NCBI RefSeq assembly: GCF_008831285.2
Contig: NC_045138.2
Location: 7,781,205 to 7,845,204, forward strand
DNA length: 64,000 bases
Direction: 5' to 3'
Source of the DNA: Nymphaea colorata
Taxonomy: Eukaryota; Streptophyta; Magnoliopsida; Nymphaeales; Nymphaeaceae
A model generated the notes under the pieces. It saw only the letters and a program-made list of their open reading frames with translations, was not told the DNA's origin and did no database searches. Position numbers and translations under genes: made by a program. Numbering within the stretch: the stretch's first letter is position 1; every line of letters begins with the position of its first letter. Below, in pieces: positions 49,521 through 61,043 of this stretch.

Positions 49521-51285
49521 TACTCTTCACTTCAGGATTACTTACATTCTTTCTTTAAGGATTTCCACTTGTTTCTCTACTTTTTTTTTTTTGTCCCTTT
49601 CCCCACATGAATGATATTGAAACATAAATCAGTCTTCCAAAGGCACTTGTACCAGAGCAGCAAATATTTTTTCCTGGTGTTTGTCAAAAGTGTCACACCA
49701 ATCTTGGGGACATGAAACTGTTAAAGGAAAAGAGAAAGGGTCTCTTGTTCCTGCTTGAGTAAACGTTCCATAGTGGTATGCAAGCCTTTTGATCTAAAGT
49801 TGACGCATCTTTACCTTGTAGTTCTAAGAATGATGTTGTAACTTAGTAACTTGATTGATGCATGAAGGCTCCGTCATTTATCCTCGTGAAAGGCCACTAT
49901 GGGACTTCACGATAGATAATGACCCCTGTTTAAGGATCTTCCCTTGCATGATTATCGTCGCTGAATGTTGTTGGATATGATGCGTCGGGTTTATACCATA
50001 AGCATTTTCCTTTTTGCTTTAAATTAGGTCTGAGTGGCCTGGTTGATTGAGGCGCAATCTTTTCGTGACGATGCCAAAGCTGAGGATAAAACGTTCTTTT
50101 TTATTGAAGGCCTAGGGGAAACTGAGCCTTGGAACCTTACTGGGTGTACCTCCTGAGGTAGGCGGATCTGTAGAGCTTTTCTTTCAGATACTTTGATTTT
50201 CTGTTCTAATGCGACGATTAAGCATCACCGGTGACAGCTCAATTTTATTGTTGTAATTTGGATTCATGATAGAAGGGTCTTGTTCTCTTAATACTTAAAT
50301 GAGTATGGGTCTTTGATGGACTCAACAGCTATGGGCTAGGGATGAACATGCCAATGGGCGGTATAAGGTTGTGCGTACAGTTTGTTTAGTAGACGTTTTG
50401 TTTATTAGATTCGCTTTCCTAAAAGCCATATCAGACCGCTTAGGAGGTGTTTCCAGTTCAACCCATGGGTAGCTATGCTCTTGTACCAAAAAAAAGGGTA
50501 GGGGCTCTACATGCAAGTTGTAGCTATCTCACCACTTGGGTACCAACCCAATTTGGACCATAAGGGTAAAAGAGAGAAAGGAGGAAGGGGAAACTTCGGC
50601 TCTTGTTTGGACAGTTAAATAATCTCTCACTCACCCCAAAAAACCATATTAAATCTTTCTTCTTGATGATAAAGAACTTCAGGTTATAACAGAAAATACC
50701 TATTTATTCAACTTATTCTCGTTGCACCAAAAGACCATTTTCTCCATTTAGAGAAGCATCCAATGCAGCCAATCCTTGCCTGTTACATTTGTTCATATAT
50801 ATATTTGTGCCACTACCATGTATTGAAAAAGGACACTTAAGTACCTAAACAGGCTTAGATAAAATCATACATAGGAAGTCTTAGTTGATGCTCTCTGTAG
50901 ATATGACATCTAGTCTTTTGATGGTATTTGAAAGTTCTCTTTTCAAATATACAAATGTGACTACACAAGTGAAAACGTTCGAAATTGTCGAAACAGAAGA
51001 CACTAGATTCCCATGTGCACACTGGGATATCATAAGCAAACTATATTCAATAACAATCCTGCAATATCTACAATATCAGATCAAAATAGAAAATGACGTT
51101 TTTCATGTATACACCCGACTTTACAAGCCAAGCAAATAAAAAGTCCACTTAGATAAAAATAACTCTCAAGAATGTAATGTAAATCAGATTGGCAGGCTCG
51201 CATATGGTCATTAGTCTGGCTGCCACTCTTTTAGACTACAAACAAAGATAGTGCAATACTATAATTGATGGGTATCCATGGATCT
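49521..51285. other. PDK1 3' flank and spacer
   Basis: Holds the PDK1 3' untranslated region, whose end I cannot fix because no clear single poly-A signal stands out, and then AT-rich spacer towards the convergent FCF2 gene. No coding exon is recognised on either strand. Confidence 0.5.
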
Positions 51286-51566
51286 TAGGAGTGGGCATCG
51301 GGCCAGGCTTGGGCTCAATACCCAGCCTCAGCCCGGTTATAATAAAAAATACATTTTTTAAATATAAAATACATTTTTAATAATAAAATATATATTATTA
51401 ACAACAAAAAATATTTTTTAAAAATATATCAGGTCAAATCGAGCCCCATGGGGCCCATTCAGACTGGCCCATCGGGCCCATGGTCAAGAAGAGTTTTTCA
51501 GGCCTGAACCTGAGCTTATACCAGGCCCCCGCCACCGCCAGTGGCCCGACATGACGCCCAACCTTA
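51286..51566. mobile_element. Small hAT element, copy G (TAGGGGTGG family)
   Basis: 281 bp. Ends TAGGAGTGGGCATCGGG and, reversed, TAAGGTTGGGCGTCATG. The flanks ATGGATCT (51278-51285) and ATCGATCT (51567-51574) match at 7 of 8 bases, the expected hAT duplication length. GGGCC-rich stretches lie inside both ends and the middle is AT-rich. The ends are like those of element F and resemble the TAGAGGTGGCCA end that I recall for rice nDart1. Confidence 0.75.
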
Positions 51567-52154
51567 ATCGATCTACCTACAGATCCTGAAGCAGCCAAGA
51601 GCCCTTCAAATAGAGGAAGGCTTTGACCCTCCTTAAGGATACTTCCATTCACATGAACTTAGATGTAGCTATAGAAAAATACCCATAAATCGATAACATT
51701 TTTGTTACTAAATTTGGTCGAACTTGGGCATTTAACTTTCCTTGATACTCCAATCTTCTTCAACGCAAACACAAATTTTTGTCACCTTCTCAGAAGGTGC
51801 TAACTTAAAAAATAACCGACTTATACATCCCAAAAAAAAGTAACCAGCTAAAGAAATGCTTTCAAGCATGTAGTGATCCTAAACTTGCGCACATCACATC
51901 TCTAGTTTAACCCTCATTATATATACAATTTTTTTCATGAAGTTCTCTCCAAGTCTTGAAAGTCTTGACGGTGCATAAAAATATTTCAAGGTAACAAAAA
52001 TTACCAATGCCGGTTGTTGACTTCCCGAATCCCCCTTACACAAATCCTCTGGTTCTGCTCCTGCACACACACGAACCTGGATCTATGATGGTAAGTGCAA
52101 TTAACTGCCAGTTTACCAGATGCAACATCGAATGCAATCTTCATCTTGAAGTAA

Positions 52155-54881
52155 TCAATGTGTAGGCTTGCGTGACTTGTGTTTCTTCTTTTTCTCTCTC
52201 CATTTTGATACCCCACTAGCAGCGCGTCGCTCATCCTCGATCTCAGACACCTTCCTTTTTCTGATAATCATAGGATGATGATTTAGGAAGAAAAGCTCAC
52301 AATAACCATTTGCAGCAACCAAAAGGCAGGCTTTACAGGATCCATTACCTGTACTGGTGAAATCCTCGATCGGAGAGTAACTCATCCGTAAGAGTTGCTT
52401 TCCTCTGCCTCCGAGTGAGACGGCTTGAAAAATATTCTGACACGGGTTCAACAACGGTACCCACCTGACCATTAGCCAAAAGATTTTTAAACAGGATGTG
52501 TCTTTCAATCTTGCTATTAAAGGGAAAATATTGTATCAGTGATGGAAAAACACCAAGATGGTTAACTTACCTGGAAGTACTTTGGAAGTGTTTTAGAGTC
52601 ACTTTTCTTGTAGTGTCTCTTCGGATCAATAACACTTCTCAACTGCACAGTGCACATGGATCAAAAACAGGAAGAAAAATTAACAGAACCAAACAAGTAG
52701 AACACACAGTGGCACAATCCTGATTCACAAACTTCTAGAAAAAAGAGACAATGGACACATCCAAGACTATTAGAAGCATTTGTAGAAATAAATAGAACCA
52801 ATTATCCCCTCGATAGTCCCACAAGATTCTGAGTAAAAGACAGCAACTCCTGTTTCAGGTACTAGATTAGTTATTTTTCATGTACAGGTTTTAATTCTTA
52901 TGGTGGTCACAAGCACTTGGAATGTAGTGATGAAATCCATATTTTGAAGAACTGCAAACAGAATCTGCTTTGTGGCCAAGAAGAAATATAGGTATTTTAA
53001 AAAGCTTTACCCTTTCCTCTTAGCCAAAGTATAATAATCTTTCTTAAACACCAAGCAGTTGAAAGACTTTAACCCACCCAATGAATCGCTTCCCAAGCAG
53101 TATAAAAACCACACCTCTACACATACATACATATATATATACACAGGGCATAGCATGAAAAAAAGATTCGGTCTCAATTTTTTTGAGTTTTATTTTTTAT
53201 TTTATTTTATTTTGATCTCATTCTAGCATTCTAGGTTCTTATTTGTTGTTACTTTCTCTAAGTCACACAGACTCTTCTATTTAGCTGTTGCACCCAAGTC
53301 GACGCGACTCAGGTGCGGACAGCCATACCAGACTATATTTGTCCAATTCCTAAGCGAACCCGACTCGCATTTGATGCGAGTCAGGTGCAGTCAACCTGCA
53401 ACCCAGTCCAAATGTGTCCCATTTTTTTGGTTTTTTTGTTTTAATTTGTTAAAACATAAACGAAAAAGGTGGTTAGGGCTTCAACTCTTTTTTAGTCGAA
53501 GCTCTCACCCTTGCTACCTTTGCCCATGCCCTGCCATGCAGCGCGCTCCTCCCTCCGGTGATCTTCACAATTATCCAATGGCCAACAAGCAATCTTCCAC
53601 AAGCGGCAGCAGTCTTCAACCTTTTTCCTGCAATGAGAGGCATTGATTCAACCACCATCCAACGACAAGGTAACGACAGGCATTGCTGCGCCGAGACTCC
53701 ACCATCGCTATCTCCTACAGCGACAAGAGCTGTTGTGTCTCCACCCAAATCCGTCGGAAAACAAACAGATTGAAGCTGAAGACTCTGAACCCACCATAAC
53801 CCAACCATATGCCAGATTCCAGCATAAGGAATTCGCTCCATCTGTTTGTTTTTTTGATGTGCCTTGTGTGTTTGTCTTTCACTGTGTCTCTTTTAAGTCG
53901 ATTTTACTGCTGTTTTATACTTTCATATTGTGCCATCGTGATATACAGCCTATATGCCTAAACAGTACAAGGTTCTCAACTTCTCATGTTCTGTACTTCT
54001 GCAGTTTTGTGGACGATGGTATACAGTATACACTGCTGAGTGCTGGACTGCAATTGCTATTATTGCTGGATATATTTTAGCATTTTATTTTAGAGGCTTG
54101 TTCAGTTGTTCTTGAATCTACTATAAAAGTTTCAAAGTTCAACTAACAAATATATATTGTCAGTCATCTATATATATTTTGCAACGATATAGTGATATAT
54201 TGTCAAGTTATAGACTTATAATATATAATATAAGCTTTTGTATATATGCATTATGCATCCGACCAGCTGTTCAGTGTTGTTCTTTTGAAGTTTTAATTTA
54301 AAAATTTCAATTTCTCCTTCTATGATTCTATCATTTTTTATGCTCTATGTTAGACTGTTCGTATGTTATATTACTAAATTACTATATATGATATATTATA
54401 TATAATATATGTTGTTTTCATATTTTATAAGCAACACAATTATGCAAGTATGTTATATTATATACATTAATAACGAAATTGTAAAAATAATATACACATG
54501 CTCATGCTGTTATTTGTAATTACTTAACTGTCATAGAGTTTTGTTATAGTGCAGGATTTATACACATATATAATAAACTAATAAAAAAAAAAAAATCCTT
54601 GTCACACCACCACCTCTAAATTTTTTCAGATGTGCCGCTCCGGTACCCACACCCCACACCTATGTGACAGTACTTCATTTTGGATCCAGATCCAAGAATC
54701 CATTTGTAGGCTATATAAAGATGTTCAGAGCGTCATTTGTGATTGGTTGGAATTAATGAAACCTTAATCTTCTTTGAGTTTCCCCTTCCAGTTATTTCTG
54801 TTCCTTTTCGCATTCCTTTCGATTTTTTTCTAGTTTAGTTTGGAATTAGACGGTGGGTTAGAGAGCAGTCCTCTTTCCCAA

Positions 54882-54944
<63 letters not shown>

Positions 54945-57900
54945 AGAGAGAGAGAGAGAGAGAGAGATGGTCTTATTATAATTTTCCAACTTGTTGGTCT
55001 GTGAATAAACATGACATACCATGTCATGCTTTCTTCTATCAATTGCTATGGTTTTCAATTTAAAGGAGCGTTGCCATGCGTAACATAAAATATAAGTCAG
55101 TAATTTATTTGATCTCCTTAGCTAAAAATGTCTTTTTATTCTTCAAGGACTCTTTCTTTTCTATGTTGTGTAATTTGTTTTTTGTGCCTTGTTAATGTAT
55201 TCCAGAAATTCAATTTTTTTTTATTGGCTTTGTGTCAAAAGCTATGTCACATGACTGCAGGTAGTGTACGAGTTCGGATATGACGGTATGAGTTCGGACA
55301 CGGCAATTTCAAAAGTTGTGGGCACGCATGTACAGCAAATTATATATTTTCAAAAATGATAAAATGAAAAAAAAAAACATTAATAGTCTTATAATCCACA
55401 AAAATTCTCAAAATTAAAAAAAATGGGAGGAAAATATAGAATCTTAGTGGAGGAAAATATAAAAGGGAAAATCAAAAATTAAGAAAAAATTAAGTTTGAA
55501 AATATAATTTTAAATGTTTTAGAATGCAGCCATGCCCATATACCTATGTCGCCATAACCACGTACCAACATGGGTACCTAGGCAAATTACACGTACCTGT
55601 GTCACATAGGTCAGAAGTCATGAAAGGCTTTGGGATGCCTACAAGGTCTATTGTTTTAGGAGGATGGATCATTTGAAGAATCAACAACTGCCAACATCAT
55701 TTAAGACGGGGATTAGGGGTGGCCATCGGGCCGGGCCGGGTATCGGGCCTAGCCACCAAAAGTCAGGCCCGGCCCGCCTCCTTCGGCGATTCCGCCGCGT
55801 CAGCCTCGCCCACTCCTCCGGCAACGACGACACAGAGACCCGCGGCATCCTCGCTTGTGCCACCGGCGTCGGCATCTCCATACGTGCTTGCCCTCAACGG
55901 AATGTTCACTTCGCCGGAGCTGGCCCAGGGGATCGTCGACGCCTGGCTCAATACCCCATTCAAATCTTCGTGCCCGGCGAGCGGCGGCGTCGCCTGGCCT
56001 GGCGAGATTGACACCTTTCTGAGCAACTCCCTGTCTGAGATGTCGAAGATCCCTGCCGCGTGCTCCGCTGGAGGCGGAGGGGCCTCCTGCGCCATCTGCT
56101 TCCGCCCGAATCTACCCGCCGGTGATGAACGAAGAGAGGGAGAGGTAGAGGGAAAGGGGGAGTAGAGGTAAAGGGGGAACCAGAGAGGGAGAGGGGGAAT
56201 CGGGAGCAAAGAGGGAAAGGGGGAACCAGAGAGGGAGAGGGGGAATAGGGAGCAGAGAGGGAAAGGGGGAACCAAAGAGGGAGAGGGGGAATCGGGAGCA
56301 GAGAGGGAAAGGGGGAACCAGAGAGGGTGAGGGGGAATCGGGAGCAAAGAGGGAAAGCAGGAACCAGAGGGGGAGCCGGGAGTGGAGAGGGAACCAGAGA
56401 GGGACTGAGAACGGGTCGCGAAGAAGGGTGAGCCAAGGAGAGGGAGATGGGGACGGAGGCGGAGAGGGAACCAGAGAGGGACTGAGGGAGAGGGGGAGAA
56501 GAGAGGGGGAGCTGAGAGGGAGGGGACGGACAGCCCGAGGAAGGGACTGTCGGGCCGCGCCGGGCCGCCCTATCGGGCCCGATCCCGGCCCAGGACCACT
56601 GCCGGGCCGGAAAATCTGGCCCGGGCCCGGGCCCATTCGGGCCGGGCCGGGCCGGGCTGGCCCGTCGGTGTCCCGACCCGATGCCCAGGCCTAATGGGGA
56701 TGACCAAAATCCAATGTTGTAAAAAACGTATCATAAGCCGTATCGGTCTGACTTTAAGATACGTTGTATCGTAAAATATCGTAACGTATCGTAACCGTAT
56801 CATTTTTTTTAATAAATTGAAAAAAATAGGAAAAAAATTCAAAAAATTCATAAAAAATCGCTAAAAAACAAGAATAATATGTTCTTCATAAAAAACACAT
56901 ACATTTATAAGTTATAAGGTCCATAAGTCTACGAGATACCACAACAAAAAACAAGTTTTAAATGTTACATATTATATCACAAGATGACAATGAAATTGTG
57001 AAAATGTTCAATGTCAATACATATAAAATGAAAACACTCTCGACTTTCATTCATAATCATATTCATTCTCATCCTCATCTCCATCTTCTTCTTCATTTTC
57101 ATCTTCACAATTTAAAAAAATTTCCCTCCACGGCAGCACAATCTCTAGGTTAAAAATGAAGAACGGCCGGGTTTTTATAAAAAAACTCGAAAAGGAGAGT
57201 TTCAGCCCCCATTTTTTGAAATCAGCCTGTATCGTAAGATTCGGGGCGTGTATCGTATCGTATTTTATAAAAGATAGGTATCGTATCGTAGGTATCGACC
57301 CCGTATCATACGTACCGTACAACACTGCCAAAATCCTGAAGAAGACTAGGTCCGGTCAGATTGCTTCCATTTCTTCATTATGAAAGTATCGAAAACATCC
57401 AGAAAACTTCTAAGAATCTTCAAACAATTTTCTTAAATATAGAATTTCTAGCATTATCAAATTCAAATACAGAAGTTATTTAGAGACATGAGTTTCTCTT
57501 GCCTATGTTTGATCCTATTTAGTATCTAGCGCTACTCTAGTCCTTCTGTGGCTATAGCGGATACGAGGATTCAGACATGGCATGTTGTCATCCACAGAAA
57601 GAAGAAAACACTTGTTGACACCATTCAGGTTCTTAGAAAACATTACAGCAGTATCAAAGCCCTAATGGTGAATTTCATGGTCACATTCTCATCTTTAATT
57701 TGTATGTTATAATATTTCTCCTTGTCTTTTACTCTTTCTTTGTTTTCCTTTGGTGTTTCTCGTTTGTTATACTTTTTCTATGCATTTTCATGTGTTCTAC
57801 CTTTTCTATGCATTTTCATGGGTTCTAGTCTCTGCGTCTGTGTGCAATATCTGTTATATTTTGAAAATTTTACAACAGAATCGCCAATCTGAACCTTCCG

Positions 57901-59477
57901 ATAACAGCTCAATTATATCGTAAAATTTCAAAACAGACATGGGGATACTGACAGGATAATCATTGTGAAGGCTATCTTTCTTGAATTTTATTAGTGAGGT
58001 TTTACTTGGAGATTAATTGGAAAAAAATTGATTTTTTTCAGGAGAATCTCAAGAATTCAAATGTAAAAAATCTAGAAAGAATAATAAAAAATTGTGGAAT
58101 TATGAGCTTTTTACTAACTTTCTTATAAAAGGATTGATAATCAAAAGAATCCAAAAACGTTTAAAAAGGTTTTCTAAAATTCAAGAAAATGTCGTGACGG
58201 AAACACAATATTTTGACAATGTTCTTGTTTTGGCGATATTTTTCGACGTGCCTTGCCAAGTTTCGTGGTGGTAAGATTTTCATTTTGATTACAGGATTTT
58301 TTTTTAACAGTGCAATAAATCATTATCATGTCAGGTGCTCTTTCAAAAAGAAAAATATGCATTTTTTACATCAAATCTCTCTTTCTGTGTTTTATGTTAA
58401 AAAAAATATAATAATCATTTGGTAGTTGATGTGACAAATTTATCAATGAACATATCATTGCATACCTTTCTGAGAAATCATTCATATTTTGTAAATTTTA
58501 ATGTTTTTTAAGATTATCAAATACTTTAACTGGAAAACTCCTAATAAATAGACAAGAACTCTGATTGACACTTTGGAGTTTGGACTACTGAGGATGAATG
58601 GATCATATTAGATACACAAAATGCCATATGGTTGCAATGAAGCATGTTAGAAATAGAAACCAAGAAATCATGAAAGATAATCAAGAATGAGAAGTCCATT
58701 TTGCTGTATCTCATGAACTAGATAGTGATTGAAATGATATGCGCCTGACAGCAATTTCCAGATTCTCCAAGAAAGACCACAGAATATCATCATTGGCAAA
58801 GCTGACAATGTCTTTATCTCCCAGAGTTCAAATAAGCAAAGATTTAGAGTTAAAAAATGGAATGTGCACAACCATTACATTCAGATATCTTATTTGAAAC
58901 TGTAAAAGATCTCTGCCAATGCACTGTTTTATGTTACGTTTATCTTCAGCTTAGTTTCACAAGAAACAGAAGTAATAGGTCGTTAAAAGGATTTGATATT
59001 TATTTAAGGAACCAAAAGAATCCCCAGATTTTTCGTGTCATTGTCTCAGCAGCATGCAAAAAGCGAAGAAAAAACATAATGAAAATAATAAGGAAATATG
59101 AAGCGAAATGAGGAACCTTAAGTATTTCAAGATCCTTCTTCAGTTCAGACGTGATATTTGGAGCAGACATCTCAAACCTATTACAGAAAACATGCAGTAT
59201 AATTCAGCATCTCATCAATGGAAATCATTACAGCATGGAACCAGGTCAAGCATACATACCATTTCTTGCCAGTAGTATCCTTGAGTTGCTTTCTTTGCAA
59301 TTTATTGATCTTTTTGGGGTCTTTAGGGGGAACAAAAAGTCCATCTATAAGCTTGTTTTGGGGCATCCAGAGGGAGGAGGTACTGCCCATTTCGTGATTT
59401 CCCTCTTTTAATGAAGATGACAAAGCAGGCAATTGGGGTTTCCATAAAAGGCCAATTTTTTGCTTATCTTCAGGCAT
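52155..59477 (-). CDS. FCF2: Fcf2 pre-rRNA-processing protein (5 exons, 190 aa)
   Basis: Nucleolar factor of the Fcf2 family (TdT-interacting factor 2 in animals) needed for early pre-rRNA cleavages and 40S subunit assembly. Minus-strand exons: 59477-59260, 59177-59117, 52642-52571, 52464-52349, 52260-52155; 573 nt, phases agree, GT-AG introns (the second donor is GTTCCT, weak). The protein starts MPEDKQKIGL and then has the plant N-terminal WKPQLPALSS and DGLFVPPKDPKKINKL. The Fcf2 domain follows: KDTTGKKWFEM, ELKKDLEILKLRSVIDPKRH, YKKSDSKTLPKYFQVGTV, SSRLTRRQRKATLTDELLSD, and a basic tail RKRKVSEIEDERR...KWREKKKKHK. Length fits plant members (about 190 aa). Intron 2 is 6474 bp and packed with hAT elements. 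The gene is convergent with PDK1. It looks intact. Confidence 0.93.
53258..54670. mobile_element. Larger member of the CTATGTCAC hAT family, copy C
   Basis: About 1.4 kb in FCF2 intron 2. The right end (TGTGCCGCTCCGGTACCC ... CCTATGTGACAG, 54632-54670) closely matches the right end of copy A. The left end is CTAAGTCACACAG (53258). The flanks TACTTTCT (53250-53257) and TACTTCAT (54671-54678) agree at 6 of 8, so the left border is less certain. GC-rich pieces with ACTCAGGTGCGG and ACTCGCATTTGATGCGAGTC lie inside the left end. A more GC-rich stretch at 53500-53800 could be transcribed or captured sequence; no transposase was seen. Confidence 0.55.
54882..54967. repeat. (TG)n(AT)n(GA)n compound microsatellite
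   Basis: TG repeat at 54882-54900, AT repeat at 54901-54940 and GA repeat at 54941-54967, within FCF2 intron 2. Reading frames across it are meaningless. Confidence 0.95.
55242..55609. mobile_element. Non-autonomous hAT element, copy D (CTATGTCAC family)
   Basis: 368 bp in FCF2 intron 2. Ends CTATGTCACATGACTGC and, reversed, CTATGTGACACAGGTAC. The flanks GTCAAAAG (55234-55241) and GTCAGAAG (55610-55617) match at 7 of 8. Copies of the GTACC-type subterminal word are seen at the right end. It is AT-rich inside and has no coding. Confidence 0.85.
55770..56165 (+). other. Possible captured coding fragment in element F
   Basis: GC-rich plus-strand open frame in a window that is otherwise AT-rich. 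Its product includes SPYVLALNGMFTSPELAQG, VDAWLNTPF, EIDTFLSNSLSEMSKIP and ASCAICFRPN. Composition and amino-acid use look like a real monocot- or GC-rich-type exon, but I do not recognise the protein. A minus-strand open frame overlaps it. It would not be translated as part of FCF2. Confidence 0.4.
56171..56360. repeat. Purine-rich tandem repeat, 46-bp unit
   Basis: About four copies of a 46-bp unit built on GGGGGAACCAGAGAGGGAGA and GGGGGAATCGGGAGCA. Less regular purine-rich sequence continues to about 56530. It lies inside hAT element F. Confidence 0.85.
56712..57327. mobile_element. Non-autonomous hAT element E (CARTGTTGTA family)
   Basis: 616 bp in FCF2 intron 2. Ends CAATGTTGTAAAAAACGTA and, reversed, CAGTGTTGTACGGTACGTA. 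The flanks CCAAAATC (56704-56711 and 57328-57335) are an exact 8-bp duplication. Many subterminal CGTATCGTA/TACGATACG words occur near both ends, a typical binding-site array for a hAT transposase (inference). AT-rich middle, no coding. Confidence 0.9.
57336..59116. other. Rest of FCF2 intron 2
   Basis: AT-rich intron sequence up to the donor of exon 2. No transposon ends or coding signals were recognised. The first part (57336-57385) has an open frame that continues from sequence left of elements F and E. Confidence 0.5.
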
Positions 59478-59479
59478 CT

Positions 59480-61043
59480 GATGACCAAAAGCAATTTTCA
59501 GGCTGAGGCTGAGATATGTAACATTATACATATATATACACACACGGACACACACAAGAGACAGAGAGAGAAAGAGAAACAAATTCATGTCTTTTTCTTT
59601 TACTGATAAAAGAATCCATATTCTCAGTAAAAAGTCTAACATGGTTGGTTGAAGCTGAAAATAATGTGGTCAGTTAATGGTATCTAAATTCTATGGAATA
59701 ATGTCCAATATGTACATCATATTTACCAGTGTTTTAGTGGATGTTATAATATATATACACTATTACATCACAATATTCAGCATGTTGACCACACAAAATA
59801 GATGCATCAAAAATAAAATGATAGACACTCAAAATGAAACCAGCATGACTTGATTTTGACACTCATCAAAATCTACAGCTTCTGCACCCAAAGACAGAAG
59901 TCATCCAATTTATTGGTTACTGTTACTAACAAATTGGTAGTAAAAAAGAGGTTAGAAGTGTGTATGGAATAAAATGAGGTTAGTCAAGTAAGATCATAAG
60001 TCTAGGGTCGGGTCCAGGAGTCGAGTCTACAGTTGGACTGGTCCTGCAAAGGAGATGTGTAATCACCATATGAGTGATCCCAAATGATTATGGATGGTTA
60101 ACGAAAACACACTCTATCCCCTTTATGATAGAGATTTTTACACTAAGTTGTGGATTAGGGTTGCATAATAGGGTGTATGAGTGGACTAGTCTCTCTTGCA
60201 GGGGAAGATTGATAGTTCGTGGCTATCACAAACTGATGTAGCTCGAGCGTCATACCACAAACTTGATGTAGCTCGACTACCACACCGAGCCAGAACATCA
60301 CATGAAGAAAGAACTGTCCCGTTTGATGGATTGGAAATCTGGAATTGGAAAAATATTTCTGGAAATATATTTTTTAGAATAAAGGAATGAGAAAAGTCTT
60401 TTCGATTCCCATTTTGACGTGTGTGTGATGACTGAGAAATAAATTTCCAGAAAATTATTTTTGTGTTTGATGATAAAAAAATATATTTCCAGAAAAATTC
60501 TTTCTTTCCTTGCAAAATAAAGTCACCTATCTTGAAGGGTTTGTTCAACAAATGGTTCAGTTTTTCATTAGAATTGTTTTGTGTGAAAACTGAGAACCTT
60601 AATGCTGTTCCTTGTTCACCAGGAAAACTCCCCCAACTGTGCAAGAATGTGGTAGTCATCCACAAAGACAAAGAAGAAGTCACCTATATATAAACAAAAT
60701 CTAGGTGCAAGTGCAACCAATCTTCTTCTGCTAATTCATGGAAATCCAAAATTCAGAAACTGTTCTTAACTTGTTTATGCTAAATTTAACCATCTAAGTA
60801 ACAAATGCAGTTCAATAACGCAACAAGAAGGGAAGCAATAAAGAGATTGAACAAGAAATTGTGCAGTTGTTGTAAGAAAAGGATCCTTTAGATTTCACAG
60901 CATATGTTATTATGTATAGTTCTCATTAGTTTTGATATATCAACTTCCATTCAAGAACTTAATAGCTCTTCATGAACAGTAAACTCCAATTATGTACACA
61001 TCATTTTTTTCCGTCTCTCTAGCAACTTTTCATGAACCTGCTT
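59480..61043. other. FCF2 upstream region and spacer
   Basis: Upstream of FCF2 (minus strand) and beyond. A short CT-rich/GT microsatellite-like stretch lies near 59530-59580. A purine/TTTCCAGAAA-rich, slightly repetitive block is at 60330-60520. No coding exon is recognised. The FCF2 promoter should be within the first several hundred bases. Confidence 0.45.

Larger units (their letters stand above)
55714..56693. mobile_element. hAT element F (TAGGGGTGG family) with GC-rich cargo
   Basis: 980 bp in FCF2 intron 2. Ends TAGGGGTGGCCATCGGGCC and, reversed, TAGGCCTGGGCATCGGGTC. Flanks ACGGGGAT (55706-55713) and ATGGGGAT (56694-56701) match at 7 of 8. Between the GGGCC-rich ends lies a GC-rich block of about 390 bp that reads openly, then a purine-rich tandem array. 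No transposase domain was recognised. Non-autonomous; it may carry a captured host gene piece. Confidence 0.82.

Noticed and set aside
54830-55063. Open frames on both strands across the compound microsatellite
   Set aside because: They are TG/AT/GA repeats read as protein (YIYI, RERE runs) and have no gene context.
55763-56636. Long minus-strand open frames (158-194 codons) of proline/leucine/serine repeats
   Set aside because: They come from the purine-rich 46-bp array and GGGCC-rich ends of element F read backwards; low complexity, no start or splice context.
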